64,000 nt of DNA, taken from contig OX377204.1 in NCBI GenBank assembly GCA_947396885.1, positions 27,473,706-27,537,705 of the forward strand, read 5' to 3'. The notes under the pieces are model-generated. The model had not been told where the DNA came from. It searched no databases and worked only from the letters and a program-made list of their open reading frames with translations. The DNA is from Heligmosomoides polygyrus polygyrus (lineage: Eukaryota; Nematoda; Chromadorea; Rhabditida; Heligmosomidae). Both the position numbers and the translations under genes were made by a program. Shown piece by piece: positions 45,792 through 56,999 of this stretch (position 1 is its first letter; each line of letters starts with the position of its first letter).

Positions 45792-46554
45792 ACCTGAAAT
45801 ATGCCTTCACTAGTTCCTTGAGCGTTGTAATGCTATGATGTTGAAGCCATGTTTATTTTAAATATGATGCATGAATGCCTAGTAAACACGTACATGTGTT
45901 TAGACTTGCACGCTCCTGTAGGATAGAACACATTTGCTAAGTTCTTAAAACTGTGGACGATTGCAGCGGCGCAGCGCAAGTTTATTTACGCTATGGTAGT
46001 TCTTCGAAAATATAATAAAATGGCCTGTTCCTTCCAGAAAAGAGCTATGTTCAACAATTCAAACGAGAAAAAAAATTGCTTCAATGATTATTTTAACTGC
46101 TGTTAGGAAAACTATTGCTACACTGCTTTAAGGAATTCTCGCTGTATAAAGAGCAGAAGTAAGTGTTATTGGTCGAAAGAAATGCTTGGCAAAGATATAT
46201 CGTTTTGTGTCAGTAACTTACTCCTTCCGTTGCAAAGGATGAAGGAAGGTCTTAAGTCTATGTCCCCAACAGTTCAGATCCGCAGGCAGCTCCTTTTCCA
46301 GTTATCGCACAACGGCCTAAATGACATCAAACTGGAACGGTGCCAGTATGATCCGCATACTTCGTAATGGCCTTGCCACGACCGTTCTTACGGTAACGGC
46401 TTGAAAACGTGGTAACCTATAAGAGCGTCTTGTTTTGTTATCAAGAGCACCTATGGCCATTTGGTGTAAGAAATGCACTTTCACTTACACACTTTCATAA
46501 TCGTCTTCAAATGAAGGCAGACTTGCACTTAATGGATAGATTTGCGGAGATTTA

Positions 46555-46580
46555 TTTTATTTTATTTTATTTATTCAAGG
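46555..46580. repeat. (TTTTA)n microsatellite
   Basis: Short run of TTTAT/TTTTA units. Confidence 0.7.
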
Positions 46581-46744
46581 CATAGACAACTGTCTAGCAA
46601 ACAAAATGTGAGGAAACACAAAAAAAGGAGACAACATGAAACGGGGTGAATGTAACCATCAGCCATGTAAGAAACTATTACAGGCTACGTATCTAGCAGC
46701 ACACTGTACTATTTAACATCGGATAAATCTTCTACAGGTCATCT

Positions 46745-47440
46745 GCCATCACCGACACGGAGCGTCATATCGATCATTCAGGGCTTTAACGAAGAAGTCC
46801 GACCAACGCGTTGGTGAGCGTCCTGAGGCCGGATTCACCAAGGTTACTGCAGTAACTTTGACGGAGAATTGTAAGCGAAAAGCTCACATAACGTGGCTTA
46901 TCGCTCACCATATCGCTTGATAGGTCGCGTTATCTGAGCTTTTTGCTTACAATTCTCCGTTAAAGTTACTGCAGTAACTTTGATGAATCCGGCCCCTGGT
47001 GTTACTTTGACATCCCGCGGAATCCAGTCGGTGATGGCTCTCGTCCAGCGGGTGTCTGCGAAGCGCATTACGTGGCCGGCCCACCTAATTTTCGACAACT
47101 TGGCCCACGCGACAGCGTCTCTGATCTTCGAACGTCGGCGAAGCTCGGAACTCCGGAGGCCTTCTCTCACTTGCGTGAGTCGTGTCACTCCGAGCATCGT
47201 CCTGTCGATTCCACGCTGCGCGAAGCTGATCGCGTGTTCATCCTGCTTTCGTATAGCCCAGGTCTCTGAGGCGTTTGTTAGGGCAGGAAGAGCAGTGGAG
47301 TCGAATAGGTGGGCACGGAGTCGGACGTTCTTCGTCTTCTTCGCAACTTCTTCGACGCTCTTGAAAACTCCCCAAGCCGCTCGTTTCCTCCTGCTCAGCT
47401 CTGGTGCTAGGTCGTTGGCCATGTTGACTTCGCGACTTTA
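46745..47440 (-). pseudogene. RTE-like reverse-transcriptase fragment (family 2), split by a MITE
   Basis: The longest uninterrupted family-2 frame: MANDLAPELSRRKRAAWG, ALTNASETWAIRKQDEHAIS, FAQRGIDRTMLGVTRLTQVR, SSELRRRSKIRDAVAWAK, KIRWAGHVMRFADTRW, PRDVKVTPG. The 3' end continues at 46745-46825 beyond the MITE at 46826-46994. Without the MITE the site reads CGTCCTGGTGT as in the 38-kb copy. Confidence 0.85.
46826..46994. mobile_element. 169-bp palindromic MITE
   Basis: Left arm AGGCCGGATTCACCAAGG, then TACTGCAGTAACTTTGACGG; the right arm is its near-perfect complement, so the whole element folds back on itself. Flanked by CCTG on both sides (46822-46825, 46995-46998). Comparison with the uninterrupted 38-kb RTE copy confirms the empty site and the 4-bp duplication. 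Confidence 0.88.
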
Positions 47441-47713
47441 TCAGAATACCATCAAAGAACTTTTCAGGTCAACGGACACCTTATTTGCGAGTATTTTATA
47501 CATCATGATAAGGTCAGCGATTTTTCTTCTTTTTCTCAAGGAAGAAAGTTCAAAGAGCGTAGTTCGTTGAGCACCGTTAGGAATGTAGCTATAATCCATT
47601 GGGAAGCACCTCATCATAAGCTTCCTGGTGAAGCTGTTTTGAACGCTTTCTAAAAGACCTATATCTTTCTTCTTCGTAGGATTGAACACCGATGTCCCAG
47701 ACAAGACCGACAC
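47441..47713 (-). pseudogene. CR1-like reverse-transcriptase C-terminal fragment
   Basis: The minus-strand frame reads IGLLESVQNSFTRKLMMRC, YSYIPNGAQRTTLFELSSL, RKRRKIADLIMMYKILAN. The pattern 'LESVQ-FTR ... LxxLxxRR--ADLI-MYKIL' is typical after the palm domain of CR1/Jockey-type reverse transcriptases. It abuts the RTE fragment with no full-length partner. Confidence 0.75.
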
Positions 47714-47719
47714 CGAGAT

Positions 47720-48380
47720 GATGAATTTGTAGGGGTGTGCTTGGATGTCATGGCGAACGTCGCCTACTTTTTCTCCCCCTGTGTCAGGCGGGAATAGGTT
47801 TTTGTTTGGTAGCTGCGATTAGGCTCCAATATCGGCAATTATGGCTTATAGGATAAATGGGAGCCTATCGGCTGTTTCTCTCTTGCCATATTCAGAGTGA
47901 TACAGTTGCTTTCAGTGGCATGTTAACAGTGACACTATTCTAGGTGTTTTAGCCCTGCATCATCTTCTATAATCATAAACGGCTACATTTCAAGTTGTCT
48001 ATACTTTTGCCTAACCAAGTCGACCTCTCGACTCTGACCTACAGGACGCCAAACGTCTGGATCTAACCCAAGATTAGGACACTCCGATCATATTCTTCAC
48101 TCTTCTTTATGCGTTCTTACTTTCATTACAGAAAAAAACCGGTTTTGCTATACAGCATAGTACAGCGGGATTTGGTAGGACAGAATCTTTGAAAGTGCTC
48201 CTATGAAGCCTCCACACCCTCTCTCCCATGTTCGCGACTTATTCTCTGAAGCACTCGTTTTCCACGTGTCTCCCGACAGGTCAATACCGTTTACTATTCG
48301 ACGACAATTTACACACCCGATTCCTGTAATCATTTTTCATACGTGCCCCTCCACCCCCATCTTCGCCAGTGCCTCCTTAA
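47720..48380. other. No recognisable gene
   Basis: Spacer before the 48384 mariner. No supported exons. Confidence 0.3.
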
Positions 48381-48383
48381 CTA

Positions 48384-49287
48384 TTAGGGGGGCCAAAAGT
48401 AATGAGACACCCCATGCCGTGTCCATATACCTCGTGGCTGGAGTCTGGATTCGTGCTTGTTGTATTTGTATGTTTGTATGCTACTTGCTGAAGCCCATCT
48501 GAAAAGTTACCACTTCCGCCCTTTCCAGAAGCATGCCAAAAACCCCAGCCTGTCTCATGCCGAAACCCCAGTCTGACGAATCGACCTGTGTCGCGCAAAT
48601 CTCGCCCAATTCCCAACCCCAGCAGCCTGGGCTCAATATTCACGCAAGATGAGAGGTACGTCTTCTACCTTAACGCTACCAAGCAGCGAGTCTGGGTGAG
48701 GCCTGGTGAATTGTTACCGACCTTCGTTCGGCGAGATGTTCACGGCGAGAAGCATCTTTGGAGCTTCTGGGTCTGCGCCCATGGATCGGTTTACCGAAGG
48801 CTGTTTCCCAAGAGCACCGCGATGAACTCCATGGCCATTGTGAACGAAATAGAAGAGATGGGCCGGCGACTCGCTCTTATTCATTCGCAGCGCTTCAAGA
48901 AGGTTCTCCTCTTCGACAACGCCGCACCCCATCGGGAACAAGTAAGCACGGATAAGCTTGGCCAGCTGGGCTACGTTCACATGCCTCACCCACCGTATTT
49001 GCTGGACATCTCTCCATGCAACTACCACTACTACTTGAGCCTACAGGACTTCCTAGTCGGAAGGGACACAAGAACCCAAGCAGCCCTTGACAACCATATC
49101 GAGCAGTTGATGAGCACCAGGCTCAAGCAGTTCTGGAAGGATGGGATCAGGAAGTTGGCTGAGCGATGGCAGCAAGGTCCTTGCCCTTAATGGCAAATAC
49201 ACTCCTCAGCATCGTTGAGTTGTAATTGAGTTATAAGGAGACAAAGATTTTTTTTTCATTTTGTCTCATTACTTTTGGCCCCCCTAA
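48384..49287 (+). pseudogene. Mariner element with long transposase frame but altered catalytic triad
   Basis: 904 bp with terminal repeats TTAGGGGGGCCAAAAGTAATG and TA duplications at 48382-48383 and 49288-49289. The 200-residue frame (48588-49190) spans the catalytic domain: FTQDERYVFYLNATKQRVW (first Asp), LLFDNAAPHREQ (second Asp), HPPYLLDISPCNYHYY. Counting 35 residues from the second Asp, the place of the third Asp is Asn (CNYH where SDYH is usual). The N-terminal helix-turn-helix part is missing or frameshifted upstream of 48588. The ends are intact and could still be moved in trans, but its own protein should not cut. Confidence 0.87.
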
Positions 49288-49479
49288 TATATGCTTGCTG
49301 GGGAACAGGTTGAGAGGCAAACACGCGCACGCTCCTTGCACAGAGCCTTTAAAAGGTCATCTGAAAATCTAACGCTCGACAACGACTTCTGTGACACGTC
49401 CTCTGCATACCGGCACTTGTGGCACGACATCTGTGGCAGCCGACACTCGTTGGGCGATATTGAGAGAACTGGCTCCCTT

Positions 49480-49890
49480 ACTGGACCCGTTAGTAGCCCT
49501 CCAACTTCATTACTGGTCTCCCTTCACTGATCTCTCCTTCACTAGTCCCCCGTTTACTGATTCTCCTTATTGGTCCTCCTTATTGGTCCCCCCCCCCCTT
49601 AGTCCTCCCCTTTCACTGGTCCCCCTACACTTGTCTTTGTTGGTTCCCCTCCTCTTTACTGCTTCCCCCACTTTGCTGGTCTTCCTTTACTGGTCTCCCC
49701 TTATTAGCTCCTCCTTTATTGGTCCGCCTTTACTGGTCCTCCTCCTTAATAGTCCTACTTTTCCCTTCGCCTTCACTCGTCTCCCTTCACTGGTTTTCCT
49801 TCGCTGGTGTCCTCCACAGTGGTCCTCCTTTACTGGTTTTCTTTTCACTGGTTTCCCTTCTTCATCCCCCTTCACTGGTCTTCTCTTCCT
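49480..49890. repeat. Pyrimidine-rich minisatellite
   Basis: About 27 degenerate units of roughly 13-17 bp around CCTTTACTGGTCCTC. The plus strand is almost purely C/T with regular ACTGG interruptions. A related array lies at 29920-30800. Confidence 0.8.
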
Positions 49891-50312
49891 TATCAGCTTA
49901 CTCTTTTGAATCCCTACGCACATTGGACGACGTCTTCGGCACGCCTTCTGAATCCCAAGCACGTTGGCCGCCGTCTGCGGTACGTCTTCTGTATCCCGGC
50001 GCTCGGCAGTTCATCTCCATCCATATCCTGAAGCGCTACCTCCTATTATATCATGACGTGAACTTGTGATATCTGCTGCCAAGGTTAGAAGTTTGCCAAC
50101 AATCCCTTGGATACCCCGCTCAGTCGAAGACGTCCCTTGTCGTTGGTTCCCCCTTCCCGTGATAGACACGTGACATACGGATTAACTGAATTACATGCAG
50201 AGATTTCGTCTACAACTCATATCATAATCAACGTCTTCCACGCACTGTCATTCATTATGCTCAGTGATCCCTCCATCAACTTCTGCCTCAACGTCATGTA
50301 TTTTCGCAGCAC

Positions 50313-50316
50313 TCAT

Positions 50317-50355
<39 letters not shown>
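50313..50355. repeat. (TTTA)n microsatellite
   Basis: About ten TTTA units. Confidence 0.85.
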
Positions 50356-50607
50356 CCGACATGGATATGATACTGACGCGTTGTATTCTCAAGAAACATA
50401 GGTTTTTAGGAATGTCTGAATGGGGTGCCAGTGATGATGCCACTCATGTTTTTTTGTCACCGCTTTTGATGTTTTGGAGAAGTGATTACTTGTTAGGTTA
50501 TGATAAACACCTCTTAAAGGTGATATTTTCATTATTGATGGCACCTCTTAAATTTTGAATTTTAGGTTACTTCACTTACTTTATAGCAAATTCTGTATTC
50601 CTTCTTG

Positions 50608-50705
50608 AGTGAGATGCCCTGCGACAAGGACATTCTGCAGCAGTTCAAATCGAAAGTTTGTGAAACAGTGGTCTGCCAATTTTCACCCATGCTGCGGAGT
50701 GCTTG
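50608..50705 (+). pseudogene. RTE-like fragment (family 1), about 30 codons
   Basis: CDKDILQQFKSKVCETVV aligns with DRKMPERLKSKIYRTVV of the 26-kb copy, and the following residues track it with changes. It ends where a SINE begins. Confidence 0.5.
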
Positions 50706-50920
50706 TTCATGTAATGATTTTTGGTTGCCAGATGCTGAGCGATTCAGTGTGTTTAGTCCCCATCCGCAGGCAAGTTTTGCACCAGTTCACTGGTCACTAA
50801 GGGAGTGACTACCCTGTGGGTTTGGAGGGGACTCGAACCAAGCACCTCGATTCGTGCTGCACTCGACATGGGACTGCACGTGGTAGCCTTCATCTGGGCT
50901 ACCACGTGCAGTCCCAAATT
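50700..50920 (-). mobile_element. SINE (family A subfamily) with perfect hairpin at its head
   Basis: On the minus strand the centre resembles family A and box B is GGTTCGAGTCC. The head is a perfect 20-bp inverted repeat: 50869-50888 and 50897-50916 (TGGGACTGCACGTGGTAGCC) around an 8-nt loop. The copy at 55154 has the same head sequence (GTCTGCACGTGGTACGTAGCC) without the duplication. Confidence 0.6.
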
Positions 50921-51049
50921 ATGTACATTAAGAAAGTATTCCACGCAGATGGGTTGCAAACTACCATAGCTGCTTATTTTTGCATTACATATATGCGTAT
51001 GCGAAGGGAAACTGCAAAATTGCCGTTAATATAACTTTATCAAGAAATG

Positions 51050-51625
51050 CGTCGCAGTCAAGGGAGTTAGCGCCTACCTAAGAAATCGAAGAGATACGAT
51101 AAGATGAGGTAAGTTGCTGTACCTACTGTGTTGATTGTAAGTCGTTCTAGCCTTTCTAGCGGTTGGTTGAAAAGCCAACTGATTGTGAGCGGAAGTTCTG
51201 GTGGAATAAAGTGGGTACCCTATCTGCACAAAGTCCTCTACGGTGAAGCGGGACTGGTGTGCCACTCAGTCAAGTCATCTTATCTACAATTAGATGCAGT
51301 GCGTACCATAAACCACTGTCCTGAGCGAAGCAATTTGCGAGGGTCGTACGTGACAAAGCGAATGTTGGGGCTGCTTCTGCTCATGAGAAGACGCTGTCTA
51401 AGTAAGTACATAGTACTGTACTAGACACGGTTGCTGTGACACGAAACGGTTCAAGGAGAATTTGCTACGAACGCAGCTCCATGTCCGTCCACTTGGCCTT
51501 CTGGAGGACACATTACGCGACTCTGGAGTTATTGATGTTCAATTCTACCCTGTAGTGTCAAATGAGAAAACCGACAGGAGCAAAAACGTAAGTGCCTAGA
51601 AGGGAAGAGATAGATCCCGTGGTAG
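51050..51625 (+). repeat. Three-copy dispersed repeat, copy 1, with coding-like stretches
   Basis: Homologous to 53040-53400 (-) and 54140-54850 (-). It includes coding-like pieces: GGSYVTKRMLGLLLLMRR-type and GLLEDTLRDSGVIDVQFYP, the latter followed by AAAAAC|GTAAGT, and another GTAAGT at 51400. These could be exons of a multiplied gene or part of an undescribed element. No known domain was recognised. Confidence 0.55.
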
Positions 51626-51639
51626 CCTCATTTGTCACA

Positions 51640-53030
51640 CATCCCAAAAAAAATGCCAGGGGAACATCACTTGACAATAGTGGACAAAAGTAGAAGTCGT
51701 GGTGCGTACTCAGTTAAACTAAAAACACCAACATAAAAACTGTTAATATTCCAAAATAGGAAACTGTCATCGGCCACAGAGCTCAGAATAAGGAAAAGTA
51801 CATAAGCAATAGAAGAACCCATCATTTGTAAGGGGGGAAAAATCTGCTTCCTGAAAAAATCCAAAGAAAACGCAGTTTTATTCGATTTCGAAAATTCACA
51901 GAAACGTTCAATCGATGTCAAAATGAAAAGGTCACTCCTTAATTTTCTATGTGACGCTGAAGGCATTACCTGGTTATTTTATTCTTCATTCTTTTTTATT
52001 TTAGGTATTTGGTATTAGGTATTTTAGGTAATTTTGGTTAGGGTGTGTATGGTCTGTGATACTCGGAATGAGACTTTAAAATGAAGCAATTTATACAGAT
52101 CTCGACAAGCTTGACATGCTGAACCAACATTCACACACAACCTAGTCAAAATCATGGGGAGTGCGAAAGGCGATTTGTAGGGAGGCATTATAAGCAAGGT
52201 CGAAGCACATACTACGTAAAAGTGCAATAGTTCTCCGCCAAAATAGTCAAGGCAATATGTTTAAAGTGTCAATAAACAGGTTTGACCTTCTCACATGTTT
52301 TGCTCTCGTTCTTCTGAATTGCGTAATAACTAATTTTTTAAACTATATTCTACAGTTCACTGCAATTCCTTGAGGATGTAATATTTTAATTAGCGTCGTA
52401 TAAAGCTCTGGCCAGCAAGAAAGCTCAAATCTTTCTATTCCTTTTAAGTTTTTTTATCGGCGGCTTCTTTCACGTGCACTTATTAAATTAGTCTCCCAGT
52501 TCGTTGCCTGCTCGTTCCATATTGAATTCGTTCTAACACGTAACCCCCTTGACAACAAAAAGGTTGGTAAATTCCTGTAGTGCCTTTGTAAATGCCTTTC
52601 TTAATAGAATTTTGTCTAAATATTTCACTTTTATGCTTAGAACTCTTTTGGGACCCTATAGTTTGATCGTCGTCCCGGATGATATTGTGTTCAGTTCTGC
52701 TACCTTTGGTGAGTTATTTGCCCACCATCAAGAAGGTAAAATGCGTCCGACATGTCCTCATAGCTGACCTTTGTTGATGTTATTACAAAATAAGCGAAGG
52801 GCATTCTCGAATATTTTCTGAAAGAGAGAAGACCTCTAAAAAAAGAGGTGTTTAAATGTTCTGATTGTAAACAAGGACCCGTGAGTCTAAGGCTGCAGAC
52901 GGCTAATTTTCGGATGGCCCTCAATCGAGACCCTTATGTGCGCCCATAATTGCATCTAATCCTCATTATTAGAATCCTTGGCTACACTTATGAGCCTATG
53001 ACATAGTCCTCGTTTGCCCGTTGAAATTTC
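51640..53030. other. No recognisable gene
   Basis: AT-rich spacer with a short TTTTAGGTA-type run at about 52000-52030. No supported exons. Confidence 0.3.
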
Positions 53031-53039
53031 GTTCTCGAA

Positions 53040-53400
53040 GTCAGATGTGTTGATTTGTAAGCACATTAAAATATCTTCTGGAAAGCCAGAGTAGACGGAT
53101 TTGGAGCTCCGTTCGTAGCGAATTCTTCTTGAACCGGTTTCGTTTCGCAGAAACCGCATCTAGTACGGCAACCGCGTACTTACTCATACAGTGCCTTCTC
53201 ATGAGCAGAAGAAGCAGCCCCAACATCCTCTTTGTCACGTACGACCCTCCCAACGTGCTTCGCTCAGAACAGTAGTTTATGCTATGCACCGCGTCTAATT
53301 CTAAGATGACTTGACTGAGTGGCACACCAGTCCCGCTTCGTCGTAGATGCTTTTTGTTCAGAAAGGGTACCCACTTCGCGATGAATACATAAGTTGCTGA
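53040..53400 (-). repeat. Three-copy dispersed repeat, copy 2
   Basis: Inverted relative to copy 1. The shared core includes GGGTACCC, CTTCGCTCAGAACAGTAG and TTTGTCACGTACGACCCTCC (plus-strand view). Confidence 0.6.
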
Positions 53401-53909
53401 GTTGCTGAAATCACTATTCTGCGATGCACTAATCCTGAACATTGGACAGCCTAACTGGTATACGAAGAGCTATACTCCAAACAAATTTTGGGTAACTTTT
53501 CCAATGACGGAAGAACAGTTAACTACATATTACAAGGATTGAAAGTTCGGGCCCGATCTTCCGTAGGTTTTACACACAAGTGATGAAAGCTCTAATGGGT
53601 AGGGGCTGTTTCTTTATGTCATCTTCGTACACGTTCTCATTAAAACACTTGATGGCGCTCGTACATTACGAGAAGATTTTCACTTCGACATCGCTTGAAC
53701 GTTTCTAAAAAAATTCGTAATCGAGTAAAGTGGCGTTGTGTTTGGATTTTTCAGGAAGCTGGTTTAATCACTTACAAATGATGGCTTATTCTCACAACTA
53801 CTTTCTTCTTGAAACCTCGGCATTCTAAGCTGTTACTGTTAGTGTATTTTGTGCCACACGAGGTTTTTCGGCGGACAACTTCATTCAGCAGGGCCTGACG
53901 TTTCGACGT

Positions 53910-53950
53910 TCCGTCGTCTGCAGAGGCCAAGGTCCACCGTTAATTGCAAG
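53910..53950 (-). other. Hammerhead-like motif
   Basis: Minus strand: CTGCAGA-C-GACG-GAA-CGTC-GAAACGTC, a close fit to CUGANGA, stem II, GAAA with one core change (C for A). Confidence 0.4.
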
Positions 53951-54139
53951 GGCTGCTAATGGCTTATTCCGTTGTTATATGTGCCTTACTCTGAGCCGCA
54001 TCGCCGATGGCAGTTTCTAATTTTGGAATATAAGTAGTATTTATGTTGAGCTGAGCCGCTCGAGTGCTATTTTTGTCCACTATCGTCCAATGATGTTCTC
54101 CGACAGACTTTTTGGGATTGATAAATTGGTAAATGAGGC

Positions 54140-54850
54140 TGTCACGGGATCTATCTCTTCTCTCCTATGCACTTACGGTTTTGCTGCTGTCGATCTTCTT
54201 ATTTGGCGCTACTAAGTAAAAGGGAACATCGATGAACTTCAGAGTCCTGTAATGTATCCTCTAGAAAGCCAGAGTAGAGGGATATGGAGCCCCGTTCGTA
54301 GCAAATTCTCCTTGGACCGGTTTCGTTTCGCAGTAACCGTGTCCAGTACTTATTCAGACAGTGTCTTCTCGTGAGGAAAAAAGCAGCGCCAACATTCGCT
54401 TTGTCACGTACGACTTTCCCAACTTGCTTCGTTCAGAAAAGTAGTTTATGCTACGCACCGCGGCCAAGAGCACTTGACGGAGTGACCTTCTAGTCGCGCT
54501 TCGCCGTAGAGTCTTTGTTCAGATAGGATACCCAGTTTATTCCACCAGTGGCCAGATTCATCAACTGCTTACCGCCTTCTAACGATGAAAATACCGCCAA
54601 AATCAGATGCTAGTGAAAGTAATAACAGGGGGTCTGTGATATTTTCACCGTTGATGAAGGGGAGGGCGGAAAGCCGTTGATGAATCTGGGCCCAGTTTTT
54701 CCGCTTACCTGCCTTGTCAACCAACCCTTAGAGATGATAGGACGGCTCACAGCTCGTTTCGATACAGTACGCACAGCAACGTATCTCCTAATATCGCAGC
54801 CCTTCGAGGCATCGGGTAGGCGCTACTTTCCTTGATTTCTACGCATTTCC
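54140..54850 (-). repeat. Three-copy dispersed repeat, copy 3, split by a MITE
   Basis: Minus copy of the 51050 repeat, with the MITE at 54549-54691 inserted at TTCCACCAG. Its counterpart of the GLLEDTLRDSG stretch is GFLEDTLQDSE, after which the frame is broken. Confidence 0.6.
54549..54691. mobile_element. 143-bp MITE
   Basis: Ends TGGCCAGATTCATCAAC and GTTGATGAATCTGGGC, flanked by CCAG on both sides (54545-54548, 54692-54695). The empty site is visible in copy 1 of the host repeat. Confidence 0.85.
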
Positions 54851-55153
54851 TATTAAAGTTTGAATCAACGGCGGCTGTAATTTAGAGGAGTTCCCTATTG
54901 CATAGTGCAGAAATAAACAGCTAATTTACAAGCCATCCACTTGGAGTACTTTATGATTGTGCATAATCGATCAATCAATTAATCCCAGCCTAATCAAAAC
55001 AATTACTAGTATAGAATTTTAAATAAATGCTCGTGTGCTTCTTTTAGCTGTGTATTCTGCAATTTTTGCATAGCTCTGTTGTATTATATTAATAGTGTGT
55101 TTTGTTTATGGAACGCTATTTGGTTTACGTAGAATAAACAAATAAATAAATAA

Positions 55154-55435
55154 TGTGGGTCTGCACGTGGTACGTAGCCTAGATAAGGAGGACATTCGCT
55201 GCCGATCGAGGTTCCTGGTTCGGGTCCTGTCCAAACCAATACAATCCATCCCTCCGTGACCAGTGAATAGGTCTAAAACTCGCCTGGGAGGAAGCACACT
55301 GAATTGTTCAGCAGCTGGCCACCGCAAATTGTTGCATGGACCAAATGCGGATTCAGACTGCGTCCACAATATCCACTAGAAGTAGAATGTGCGGCGCACT
55401 CTGCCAAGAGTCTAATTAAAGCTGAGGTTCGTTCT
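55154..55435 (+). mobile_element. SINE (family A subfamily)
   Basis: Head GTCTGCACGTGGTACGTAGCC, box B GGTTCGGGTCCTG, centre 'accaatacaatccatccctcc', 3' part 'agaagtagaatgtgcggcgc'. It is preceded by AAAT units (55134-55153). Confidence 0.8.
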
Positions 55436-55439
55436 TTTC

Positions 55440-56320
55440 TAATGTTTATGTATTACGTGCATTGTGTATTCCACACCAGTCTTAGTTTCACGCCTAATCA
55501 TCGCATCTCATTGTTATAAAGACCATCATTCATGTACGGCGCACATTCGCTGCACGTCCGAGATTTAAGGCGTTCTCTTGTTCGAAAACGGCAGACATAA
55601 ATAGTCGAGAACCGAACACACAGAGCGTCGTCCGCTCTTCTCTGTTATGCATTCGTCTTCGCCGATAGATGTGAAGTCGTAAATCATCATATACTGAGTC
55701 AACGAAGGAGAAGAACTGGGGAAACGAGCATTAAGAATGCGTACGTGACCAAGGCTGGAACCTATTGTGGTCATTGAGTGACAAGGATGTTCTCTGAAAG
55801 TAGTTCTGCGTTATTCATCTTTTCACCCAGTTTGTTGCTCTTTCTCCGAAAGGTGTGACTCTCGTCTCATTTGAGCAATGACGCTTGCAATAATCTGCTC
55901 TATAGTGTGCCACGAGAAAAGCAGTACTAGTTTGCAGCACAACACATAGTTGCACTTACCCTCCCCATTCTCCTTCTGCTTCGTCCTTGCCTTTTTTGTA
56001 ATTATTCATTTTGGTCCACATACTTCCCTATTTCCACTATCCATAACATCTCAGCCTGAAGGCAAGGCCCTATCCGCTGACTGCTACTTAGCCATAGTGA
56101 TCTCTTAAAATAGAGTATGAGTTTTTAATATTTGCGACATTTTGTAGGCAATATTTTTACAGTACAGCTTGATAAAACGTAGATTCCACCTGCTTCTTAA
56201 AAAAGGTTTATTTCCACCGAAATTTGTCGCGCTCATGAATCCTATTAGAACACATGCGCGGAAATTTTGTCTACAAGTGTTTTTTCTAATGAGTATGGCA
56301 CGTTAGTTATGACGTAAATA
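55440..56320. other. No recognisable gene
   Basis: No supported exons or element ends. Confidence 0.3.
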
Positions 56321-56325
56321 ATTAA

Positions 56326-56330
56326 CCAAA

Positions 56331-56397
<67 letters not shown>

Positions 56398-56398
56398 A
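56326..56398 (+). repeat. (AAAT)n microsatellite, about 17 units
   Basis: The longest AAAT run in the window, preceded by T-rich sequence as at other retroposon-like 3' ends. Confidence 0.88.
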
Positions 56399-56794
56399 GA
56401 GCGTAAGATCAGTTTTGAGAGAGTCTATTTTTAGAGGGCAGATATGGCTCTACTAGCCGGCAAATGAGAGGATAGTCACCGAAGATATGACTACGATCTC
56501 TCTATCTTTCACTGCAAAGGATCTGTTAAGTCCGAGCTAATTCTACGATTATGTCGAGGTTTAGGATCTTGAATAACCAGAAGCCTCTCTTTTTCAAAAA
56601 GCAGACCTTAGGCTTCATAACAAGTCATTGTTTTGGCCCACTTCATCTGGTAACTATCTAGGCATCCTGATTATAGACTGCATAAAGATTTCTACTCGAC
56701 CTAGTTTTTTTATTACATTCCTTTAATAAGTGGTAGCTCTGTCGAAGGAGTAGAGGACTTTAGCGTGCACTATGAATTGACGGTTTTGGCTGCC

Positions 56795-56995
56795 AACTCT
56801 TCTATCTCCTTGGGGTTGGTGGAGTGGTATCAGACTTGCATGAAAAGGGCAAAAGACTCTGCTTCACATCGGCTGGCCACCACGTTTCATTGGATAGCAA
56901 AATACGCATTCAAAACGCCTCCATAATATCCTGTAGATGTAAAACGCATAGCGTATTCCAAAATGTACTGATTAGTGCCGTTTTTTATCTTTTCG
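56795..56995 (+). mobile_element. tRNA-derived SINE (family A), 5'-truncated
   Basis: Starts in the centre ('cttggggttggtggagtggtatcagacttgcatg') and runs through 'tcggctggccaccacgtttcattgg', 'ctgtagatgtaaaacgcatagcg' to a CCGTTTTTTATCTTTT tail. Confidence 0.75.
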
Positions 56996-56999
56996 ATGA

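Noticed and set aside
49391..49909. 172-residue forward frame
   Set aside because: Product of the CCTTTACTGGTCCTC minisatellite.
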